From NCBI GenBank assembly GCA_030590525.1, contig JAUUYI010000182.1:1-5202 (forward strand): 5,202 bases of DNA, written 5' to 3'. The stretch is from Sedimenticola sp. (lineage in GTDB: Bacteria; Pseudomonadota; Gammaproteobacteria; Chromatiales; Chromatiaceae). Position numbers and translations under genes: made by a program. Below the pieces are notes generated by a model. It saw only the letters and a program-made list of their open reading frames with translations, searched no databases and had not been told where the DNA came from. Every line of letters begins with the position of its first letter. The stretch's first letter is position 1. This document shows, one piece after another, positions 1 through 5,202 of this stretch.

Positions 1-165
1 AAGGTGTTGCTTGGGCATAGGAACGGTGACATCACGTCACACTACTCGGCACCTGAGATCGGGGAGCTATTGGCGGCGGTGAATCGGATTTGCGAGGTCA
101 ATCCCGGCAAAATCCCGTCACTGACTATCCTGAAACGAAAAAACCGGCTAGGGGAGCAATCCTAA
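1..165 (+). CDS. Tyrosine recombinase (integrase), C-terminal fragment, cut by window edge
   Basis: The reading frame is open from the first base and ends with TAA at 163-165, giving the last 54 residues of a protein whose N-terminus lies outside the window. Near the start is LLGH (His at residue 6), then ITSHYS with Tyr at residue 15. In tyrosine recombinases the LGH histidine is the penultimate catalytic-pocket residue, and the tyrosine about nine residues later is the nucleophile that forms the 3'-phosphotyrosine link to DNA. About 39 residues follow, ending in a basic tail (LKRKNRLGEQS). The conserved Arg and HxxR motifs would be upstream, outside the window, so I cannot tell whether the gene is intact. 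It converges on the tRNA-fMet gene and stops 24 bp from that gene's 3' end, which suggests an integrase of an element inserted at this tRNA. Its last codons overlap the terminator hairpin that serves the opposite strand. The family assignment is firm; the exact subfamily and the element are unknown. Confidence 0.85.
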   Translation, partial: KVLLGHRNGDITSHYSAPEIGELLAAVNRICEVNPGKIPSLTILKRKNRLGEQS

Positions 166-171
166 CCGGTT
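138..171 (-). terminator. Rho-independent terminator downstream of tRNA-fMet
   Basis: Read on the minus strand, an 11-bp stem (171-161 pairing with 152-142) encloses an 8-nt loop (160-153) and is followed directly by six T residues (143-138), two of which also pair in the stem. The one irregular position (165 with 148) is a U-G wobble on this strand, so the stem is fully paired. On the plus strand the same position is a C/A mismatch, and the downstream tract is only GATTTTACTTT. The signal is therefore mainly for minus-strand transcription, with possible weaker action on the convergent integrase gene. It would end both tRNA-fMet transcripts and any read-through from nuo. It overlaps the integrase stop codon. 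Confidence 0.85.
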
Positions 172-172
172 G

Positions 173-187
173 ATTTTACTTTAAAAT
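173..187. repeat. Short AT-rich inverted repeat between integrase and tRNA
   Basis: ATTTTA (173-178) and TAAAAT (182-187) form a perfect 6-bp dyad with a 3-nt centre, inside the 24-bp spacer that separates the integrase stop codon from the encoded CCA of the tRNA. It lies where an attachment-site flank would be expected. A dyad this short and AT-rich can arise by chance, so no function is assigned. Confidence 0.35.
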
Positions 188-189
188 AT

Positions 190-266
<77 letters not shown>

Positions 267-280
267 ACTTTGAAGCGCGA

Positions 281-309
281 ATATTACAACCTCTCCAGCC
301 TTCTGGCAA
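281..309 (-). promoter_or_regulatory. Sigma-70 promoter for tRNA-fMet
   Basis: On the minus strand, TTGCCA (309-304) is a five-of-six match to the -35 consensus and TAATAT (286-281) resembles the -10 box. They are separated by exactly 17 bp. The -10 box is followed by a GC-rich discriminator (TCGCGC, 280-275), which in proteobacteria is typical of stable-RNA promoters under stringent control. The predicted start, around 274-271, leaves a leader of only about 5-8 nt before tRNA position 1, to be removed by RNase P. The -35 box begins 8 bp after the stop codon of the small membrane-protein gene, so the tRNA can be transcribed independently of the nuo operon. No terminator is seen between the two. 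Confidence 0.8.
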
Positions 310-317
310 GCCTTTTA

Positions 318-545
318 TCAGGTTTTTTTCGAACTGAGGCGTTTGGTGATGAAAAGGGTGAGACCACTTGCCACGACCGCCACCATGACGAAGAGGGGCC
401 AGAGTTCGGGCAGGATCTCCCAACCCAGCGCGATGACGCTCCAGTCGCCCTCCCCTGCCCGGATGGAAAGGGCATACTCTTCCAACAGGTAGTCGCTGTA
501 GATCAGCAGCAGACCCGCAACCAGTCCGGAGAGCAGCAGGCACAT
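318..545 (-). CDS. Small two-helix membrane protein of unknown function, end of nuo operon
   Basis: This 75-residue protein has two hydrophobic segments, at about residues 2-16 and 48-67. They flank an acidic, Trp- and Tyr-containing loop (SDYLLEEY, AGEGDW). The C-terminus is basic (KRLSSKKT). By the positive-inside rule both ends should be cytoplasmic and the loop periplasmic, making a small hairpin. The codons are strongly GC-biased at third positions, like the nuo genes, which supports real coding. The start is ATG at 545: an in-frame TAG lies six codons upstream with no other start between. No convincing Shine-Dalgarno sequence precedes it, so translation may depend on coupling to nuoN, which ends 28 bp upstream. 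I do not recognise the family, and it does not resemble the DUF2818 protein that often follows nuoN in related bacteria. Its position suggests co-transcription with complex I, perhaps as an accessory or unrelated passenger; that is inference. Confidence 0.75.
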   Translation of the reverse strand: MCLLLSGLVAGLLLIYSDYLLEEYALSIRAGEGDWSVIALGWEILPELWPLFVMVAVVASGLTLFITKRLSSKKT

Positions 546-573
546 CGGAGGGACCCGTGGCTACCGTCGCCGA

Positions 574-2013
574 TCAGCCGCCGATGGCGGCGGCGCAAAG
601 CGACAACAGGCCGGCGGGGAACATGCCCAGCAACAGCATCGAGAGGCCGTTCACGCTCATCAGAATGCGCGCGTCTATGCCGGCTGTCAGTGCCGTCTCA
701 TCCTGCGGTTTGTCGAAGTACATCAGCTTGATGATGCGCAGGTAGTAGAAGGCGCCAATGATGGAGAAAAAGACGGCGACCAGTGCCAACCACACCATGT
801 CGATCGAGATGACAGCCTGCAGCACCACCAGCTTGGCAAAGAAACCGACCGTAGGCGGCACGCCGGCCATGGAGAACATCAGCAGCAGCATCATGGCGGC
901 GAACCAGGGGCTGCGCTCGTGCAGACCCTTATAATCATGCAGATCTTCCGCCTCGAAACCGTTGCGGCTGAGCATGATGACGATACCGAAGGCGCCGATA
1001 GCGGTAATGGCATAGACGATGGCATAGAACATGGCTGCAGAGTAACCTTCACTGGTACCTGCAAGAATGCCCAGCAGCAGGAACCCCACGTGGGAGATGG
1101 TGGAGTAGGCAAGCATGCGTTTGATGTTGTATTGGGCGATGGCGAAGATGTTACCCACGACCATGGAGAGTACCGCCAGGATCACCAGCATCCCCTGCCA
1201 GTCTCCATGCAGGCCACCCATACCGTCTACCAGAAGCCGCATGGCAAGGGCGAAGGCGGCAATCTTGGGGGTACTGCCGATGAACAGGGTAACGGCGGTG
1301 GGGGCACCCTGATAGACATCCGGAACCCACATATGGAACGGCACCGCGCCGAATTTGAAGCCGATTCCGACCACCAGAAAAACCAGCCCGAAAACCAGCA
1401 CCATGTCGTTGGCACCCTTTTCGGAGAGGGCCTGCGCCACCGCCTGGAATTCGATGGAGCCGGTGGCGCCGTAGATCATGGAGATGCCGTAGAGCAGCAT
1501 GCCGGAGGCCAGTGCGCCCAGCACGAAATATTTCATCGCCGCCTCGGACCCGATGCGGGAGTTGCGGTCAAAGGCTACCAGCGCGTAGAGGGAGAGTGCC
1601 AGCAGCTCCAGCCCCAGATAGACGCTCAGGAAACTATTGGCGGAGATCATGATCGTCATGCCGAGCACGGCGAACAACCCCAACACGTAGAACTCGCCTT
1701 TGAACAGCCCCCGATCGCGCAGGTAATCCTTGGCGTAGAGGAAGGCACCGGCACTGATCAGATAGATGGAGATCTTGAGCACATCACCCATCCGGTCCCG
1801 GATCACACTGCCATCGAACACCACCTGCGGCTCGTTGCCGCCAGTGGCCAGGGTAACTCCCACCGCCAGCAGCAGGCCGATCTGGGCAATCCCATAACTG
1901 ATGATCCGCTGCTCCTGTTTCAGGAACAGGTCTACCAGCAGCACCGTACAAGCCAGGGCGAGGAGGTAGAGTTCCGGCAGGACCGGTATCAGACTGGAGG
2001 TCTCAAATTGCAT
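574..2013 (-). CDS. nuoN: NADH-quinone oxidoreductase subunit N (NuoN)
   Basis: NuoN is an antiporter-like membrane subunit of respiratory complex I, sitting in the inner membrane between NuoM and the small subunits NuoK, J and A. It takes part in proton translocation driven by NADH:quinone electron transfer. The 479-residue protein is full length (E. coli NuoN is about 485) and hydrophobic throughout, consistent with about 14 helices. Residues expected for the pumping channel are present: Glu136 in the [12 protein letters not shown] helix, Lys161, Lys220 and His227 in the [21 protein letters not shown] motif, Lys250, His308 in the AYSTISHVG motif, and Lys394 in GFFAKL. K220, K250 and K394 correspond to E. 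coli K217, K247 and K395. The ATG at 2013 is preceded by a GGTGAG ribosome-binding site five bases away, and the gene begins 29 bp after nuoM. Nothing looks truncated or unusual. Confidence 0.98.
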   Translation of the reverse strand: MQFETSSLIPVLPELYLLALACTVLLVDLFLKQEQRIISYGIAQIGLLLAVGVTLATGGNEPQVVFDGSVIRDRMGDVLKISIYLISAGAFLYAKDYLRDRGLFKGEFYVLGLFAVLGMTIMISANSFLSVYLGLELLALSLYALVAFDRNSRIGSEAAMKYFVLGALASGMLLYGISMIYGATGSIEFQAVAQALSEKGANDMVLVFGLVFLVVGIGFKFGAVPFHMWVPDVYQGAPTAVTLFIGSTPKIAAFALAMRLLVDGMGGLHGDWQGMLVILAVLSMVVGNIFAIAQYNIKRMLAYSTISHVGFLLLGILAGTSEGYSAAMFYAIVYAITAIGAFGIVIMLSRNGFEAEDLHDYKGLHERSPWFAAMMLLLMFSMAGVPPTVGFFAKLVVLQAVISIDMVWLALVAVFFSIIGAFYYLRIIKLMYFDKPQDETALTAGIDARILMSVNGLSMLLLGMFPAGLLSLCAAAIGG

Positions 2014-2018
2014 CGATG

Positions 2019-2024
2019 CTCACC
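2019..2024 (-). promoter_or_regulatory. Ribosome-binding site of nuoN
   Basis: GGTGAG on the minus strand lies five bases before the ATG at 2013. Two other ATG triplets just upstream (2027 and 2032) are out of frame, so this site supports the chosen nuoN start. Confidence 0.6.
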
Positions 2025-2042
2025 CATTCCATATCCGCCATC

Positions 2043-3557
2043 TCACAGCTTGGAGACGGCAATGTGCTTCAACAGATCGACGATAGAGGCATCCATCACC
2101 TCTATCAGCGGTGCCGGCCAGAGACCGAGCAACAGTACCGCGATGGCCATGGAGCCGAGAATAAAGAACTCCCGGTTGCTGATATCCTCGAGCGCCGCCA
2201 CCTTGTCGTTGGCCACTGGGCCGAATACCACCCGCTTGACCATCCACAGGGTGTAGGCCGCCCCGATGATCAGGGTGGTGGCAGCCAGGAAGGCAAACCA
2301 GAAGTCGGCGCGGAAGCTGGCCAGGATCACCATGAACTCACCCACGAATCCGGAAGTGCCCGGCAGGCCTGCGTTGGCCATGGCAAAGAAGACCATCAGG
2401 CCGGCGAAAATCGGCATACTGTGCACGACGCCGCCGTAGTCAGCGATCTGACGGCTGTGCATCCGGTCGTAGAGTACGCCGACACAGAGGAACATGGCGG
2501 CGGAGATAAAGCCGTGGGAGATCATCTGCACCATTCCCCCTTCCACGCCGAGCAGGGCGCCGCCAGTGGCTTCCGGGTTGGCGGCGATCATGAAGACGAT
2601 GAAGAAACCGAGGGTAACGAAACCCATGTGGGCGATGGATGAATAAGCGATCAGCTTCTTCATGTCCTGCTGTACCAGGGCGACGAAACCGATGTAGACC
2701 ACTGCGATCAGGGAGAGGGTGATGACCAGCCAGTCCAGATGCTGGCTGGCGTCCGGGGTGATGGGCAGACTGAAGCGCAGGAAACCGTAGCCGCCGATCT
2801 TCAGCATGATCGCAGCCAGAATCACCGACCCCCCGGTGGGGGCCTCAACATGGGCATCCGGCAGCCAGGTATGTACCGGCCACATGGGTACCTTGACCGC
2901 AAACGCCATAAGGAAGGCAACGAAGATCAGGATCTGCTCATTCAGCGAGAGCTTCAGATCGTGGAATGCCAGGATATCGAAGCTCCCGGACTGGAAGTAC
3001 ATGTAGATCAGGGCGATCAGCATGAACACCGAGCCGAAGAAGGTGTAGAGGAAGAACTTGATGGTGGCGTAGACCCGGTTTGGCCCACCCCAGATACCGA
3101 TGATCAGGAACATCGGGATCAGCATCGCCTCCCAGAAGACGTAGAAGAGCATGGCGTCCAGGGCCGAAAAGACCCCCACCATCACCCCTTCCATGATCAG
3201 GAAGGAGGCCATGTAACTGGCCGGCTTGTACTGGATCACTTCCCAGCCGGCGATGATCACGAACACCGAGATGAAGGTGGTGAGGATGATCAGGGGCATG
3301 GAGATACCATCCACCCCCAGGTAGTACTCGATATTGAGCTGGGATATCCATGAGCCGCGCTCGACGAACTGCATCTGCGCCGTGCTGGAGTCGAAACTGG
3401 ACCAGAGCGGCAGGCTCACGATGAAGGTGAGCAGGGCAATCACCAACGCGGTCCAGCGGGAGGCGTTGGCGGCGTGATTGCCACTGGCAAGCACGAGTAT
3501 GCCACCGATGATCGGCAACCAGATGGTCAGGCTGAGAATGGGCAGGTCTGCAAACAT
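2043..3557 (-). CDS. nuoM: NADH-quinone oxidoreductase subunit M (NuoM)
   Basis: NuoM is the central antiporter-like subunit of the complex I membrane arm, between NuoL and NuoN, and carries one proton channel. The 504-residue product has the normal family length. The N-terminal part holds the conserved YYLGVDGISMPLI segment (residues 78-90), which characterises NuoM/ND4. Key channel residues are visible: Glu143 in FWEAMLIPMF, Lys222 and His229 in the VKVPMWPVHTWLPDAHVEAP motif, Lys253, His310 in AYSSIAHMG, His348 in MISHGF, and Glu407 in GFVGEF. Glu143 and Glu407 correspond to E. coli E144 and E407, both needed for activity. The start ATG at 3557 lies 10 bp after the nuoL stop, and its AGGA ribosome-binding motif overlaps that stop, which suggests translational coupling. 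The gene is intact and ordinary. Confidence 0.98.
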   Translation of the reverse strand: MFADLPILSLTIWLPIIGGILVLASGNHAANASRWTALVIALLTFIVSLPLWSSFDSSTAQMQFVERGSWISQLNIEYYLGVDGISMPLIILTTFISVFVIIAGWEVIQYKPASYMASFLIMEGVMVGVFSALDAMLFYVFWEAMLIPMFLIIGIWGGPNRVYATIKFFLYTFFGSVFMLIALIYMYFQSGSFDILAFHDLKLSLNEQILIFVAFLMAFAVKVPMWPVHTWLPDAHVEAPTGGSVILAAIMLKIGGYGFLRFSLPITPDASQHLDWLVITLSLIAVVYIGFVALVQQDMKKLIAYSSIAHMGFVTLGFFIVFMIAANPEATGGALLGVEGGMVQMISHGFISAAMFLCVGVLYDRMHSRQIADYGGVVHSMPIFAGLMVFFAMANAGLPGTSGFVGEFMVILASFRADFWFAFLAATTLIIGAAYTLWMVKRVVFGPVANDKVAALEDISNREFFILGSMAIAVLLLGLWPAPLIEVMDASIVDLLKHIAVSKL

Positions 3558-3565
3558 GCGAGGCG

Positions 3566-3569
3566 TCCT
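3566..3569 (-). promoter_or_regulatory. Ribosome-binding site of nuoM overlapping the nuoL stop codon
   Basis: AGGA on the minus strand, eight bases before the nuoM ATG at 3557, shares bases with the nuoL TAG stop (3570-3568). It is short, but its position fits coupled translation of nuoL and nuoM. Confidence 0.55.
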
Positions 3570-5202
3570 AAACGATCACGTACCAGGTCAGCAGCAACAG
3601 CAGACCCAGGATCATGGCGATGGCGTAATGAAACAGGTAGCCGGTCTGGATCTGGCGGGCCCAGTCGGCGAAGCGGCCGACACTGTGTGCCGAGCCATTG
3701 ATAATAAGGGTGTCGATGATGCCCCGGTCACCGATATTCCAGAGCAACTTGCCGATGACCCGGCTGCCACCGGCGAAGACGAACTGGTAGATCTCATCGA
3801 ACCAGTACTTCTTCTCCAGCATCAGATAAATCAGGTCGAAACGGGTCTTGATATCCAGCGCGATCGAGGGCCGTTTCATGTAGATGAACCAGGCGACGAA
3901 CACCCCGCCCATGGCCAGGAAGAAGGGCAGCCCCATCATGCCGTGCAGCATGAAGGCGAGGGAGCCGTGAAAACCCTCACCGATCTTTCCTACCACATCG
4001 TGTGCCGGCAGCACATAGATCGCATCCTTGAACCAGTCACCGAACAGCATGTCGCCGATGGTCAGGTAACCGATGCCGATGGAGGGGATAGCCAGCAGCA
4101 CCAGCGGGAGGGTGACCACCCGGGGTGATTCATGCAGGTGTTCCACGGCGTGTTTGTCCCGTGGACCGTCGCCATGGAATACCAGGAAGAACATGCGGAA
4201 GCTGTAGAGAGCGGTGACGAAGACACCCGCCACCACCAGCACATAGGCGTAACCTGAGCCGGCGATCTCCGAGTAATGCACCGCCTCGATGATGGCGTCC
4301 TTGGAGAAGAAGCCGGAGAATCCGGGAAATCCGATCAGCGCCAGGGTACCCACCAGGGAGGTCCAGTAGGTCCAGGGCATGTACTTACGGATACCACCCA
4401 TATTGCGGATGTCCTGGTCGTGGTGCATGCCGATGATCACGGAGCCGGCGGCCAGAAACAGCAGCGCCTTGAAGAAGGCATGGGTCATCAGGTGGAAGAT
4501 ACCCGCCGAATAGGCGGAGACACCCAGCGCTACCGTCATATAGCCCAGCTGGGAGAGAGTCGAGTAGGCCACGACCCGTTTGATGTCATTCTGGACGATA
4601 CCGATCAGACCGGTAAAGAAGGCGGTGGTGGCACCGATCACCAGCACGAAGGTGAGCGCCGTCTCCGACAGTTCGTACAGGGGCGACATGCGGGCCACCA
4701 TAAAGATACCGGCGGTCACCATGGTGGCGGCGTGGATCAGGGCGGAGATCGGGGTCGGGCCCTCCATGGAGTCCGGCAGCCAGACATGCAGCGGGACCTG
4801 GGCCGACTTGCCCATGGCACCAATGAACAGCAGAATACAGACCACCGTCATCAGGGACCAGCTGGTGTCACCCCAGATCTGGATCTGAGTATCGGCCAGC
4901 CCGGGTGCCCGGGCGAACACCTCGGCGTAATCCAGGCTGTTGGCGTACATGGCCACGGCGGCGATACCGAGAATGAAGCCGAAGTCCCCCACCCGGTTGA
5001 CCAGAAAGGCCTTCATGTTGGCAAACACGGCAGTGGGGCGCACCGCCCAGAAGCCGATCAACAGATAGGAGACCAGGCCCACCGCCTCCCAGCCAAAGAA
5101 CAGCTGCAGGAAGTTGTTGGACATCACCAGCATCAGCATGGAGAAAGTGAACAGTGAGATATAGCTGAAAAAACGCTGGTAGCTGTTGCGCCCGGCCAGG
5201 CT
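3568..5202 (-). CDS. nuoL: NADH-quinone oxidoreductase subunit L (NuoL), N-terminus beyond window
   Basis: NuoL is the distal antiporter-like subunit of complex I. Its long C-terminal lateral helix runs along NuoM and NuoN. The frame stays open to the window edge, so 544 C-terminal residues are visible and roughly the first 100 are missing. Translation above the internal Met at 5139 continues with the conserved SYQRFFSYISLFTFSM segment, so 5139 is not the true start. Numbered from the edge, the visible key residues are Glu39 in GWEAVGLVSYLLIGFW, Lys132 in GKSAQVPLHVWLPD, His157 in SALIHAATMVTAG, His237, His241 and Lys245 in HLMTHAFFKALLF, and Lys301-Asp302 in GFFSKD. These match E. coli E144, K229, H254, H334, H338, K342 and K399. 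The C-terminal region, with YWFDEIYQ, the amphipathic lateral-helix stretch and a final transmembrane segment, is complete and ends at TAG. Confidence 0.98.
   Translation of the reverse strand, partial: SLAGRNSYQRFFSYISLFTFSMLMLVMSNNFLQLFFGWEAVGLVSYLLIGFWAVRPTAVFANMKAFLVNRVGDFGFILGIAAVAMYANSLDYAEVFARAPGLADTQIQIWGDTSWSLMTVVCILLFIGAMGKSAQVPLHVWLPDSMEGPTPISALIHAATMVTAGIFMVARMSPLYELSETALTFVLVIGATTAFFTGLIGIVQNDIKRVVAYSTLSQLGYMTVALGVSAYSAGIFHLMTHAFFKALLFLAAGSVIIGMHHDQDIRNMGGIRKYMPWTYWTSLVGTLALIGFPGFSGFFSKDAIIEAVHYSEIAGSGYAYVLVVAGVFVTALYSFRMFFLVFHGDGPRDKHAVEHLHESPRVVTLPLVLLAIPSIGIGYLTIGDMLFGDWFKDAIYVLPAHDVVGKIGEGFHGSLAFMLHGMMGLPFFLAMGGVFVAWFIYMKRPSIALDIKTRFDLIYLMLEKKYWFDEIYQFVFAGGSRVIGKLLWNIGDRGIIDTLIINGSAHSVGRFADWARQIQTGYLFHYAIAMILGLLLLLTWYVIV

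Noticed and set aside
294..312. Possible hairpin (GCCAG/CTGG) after the small ORF as an operon terminator
   Set aside because: The stem is only about four base pairs, lacks a following T-tract on the minus strand, and overlaps the better-supported promoter.
321..329. Run of seven A residues (minus strand) near the end of the small ORF as a programmed slippage site
   Set aside because: It lies one codon from the stop, and other frames give no conserved-looking extension, so slippage would add nothing recognisable.
270..731. Plus-strand open frame covering the small ORF and the end of nuoN
   Set aside because: It is Arg- and Ser-rich without a recognisable domain, runs antisense to the tRNA promoter, the small membrane protein and nuoN, and has no convincing start signal.
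919..2256. Long plus-strand open frame (445 codons) opposite nuoN and the end of nuoM
   Set aside because: It is antisense to clear NuoN/NuoM coding sequence, and its translation is rich in His, Gln, Gly and Asp with no domain. That is the expected by-product of GC-rich third positions on the other strand.
2829..2843. C-rich/G-rich near-palindrome that could look like a hairpin
   Set aside because: It encodes the conserved EAPTGGS stretch of NuoM, so coding constraint explains it. There is no T-tract after it.
4276..5157. Plus-strand open frame of 293 codons opposite nuoL
   Set aside because: Its composition is low-complexity (His, Gly, Asp, Gln) and fully explained by the well-conserved NuoL frame on the minus strand. 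The same applies to the plus-strand frames at 2016-2642, 2739-3353 and 3478-4128.

Overview
The window is chromosomal DNA from a proteobacterium, most likely a gammaproteobacterium. The evidence is the character of the NADH dehydrogenase I (Nuo) subunits, the fairly GC-rich third codon positions, and an initiator tRNA very close to the E. coli type. I cannot fix the genus. A sulfur-oxidising or Chromatiales-like lineage is only a guess.

Layout. Almost everything is on the minus strand, so the operon reads from right to left. Positions 5202-3568 hold nuoL, with its N-terminus beyond the window edge. nuoM (3557-2043) and nuoN (2013-574) follow with gaps of only 10 and 29 bp. These are the three antiporter-like, proton-pumping membrane subunits of respiratory complex I, in the usual L-M-N order at the end of a nuo operon. 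A small uncharacterised two-helix membrane protein follows (545-318), 28 bp after nuoN and probably in the same transcript. A well-formed sigma-70 promoter (309-281) then precedes an initiator tRNA-fMet(CAU) gene (266-190, CCA encoded). A strong intrinsic terminator (171-138) closes the minus-strand unit.

The left end is different. Positions 1-165 on the plus strand encode the C-terminal end of a tyrosine recombinase (phage or island integrase), including its presumed catalytic tyrosine. It stops 24 bp from the 3' end of the tRNA-fMet gene and converges on it. This is the usual signature of a mobile element integrated at a tRNA 3' end, so the window probably straddles one border of a genomic island or prophage that extends leftwards out of view. 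The tRNA also has a U1/U72 mismatch where C1/A72 is typical. This may be lineage-specific, or position 72 may have been supplied by the element.

The nuo part is ordinary core metabolism. No complete new system is visible here. The most interesting leads are the fMet-tRNA/integrase junction and the small membrane protein behind nuoN. No stretch longer than 300 bp lacks a gene; the longest unassigned gaps are about 50 bp or less.
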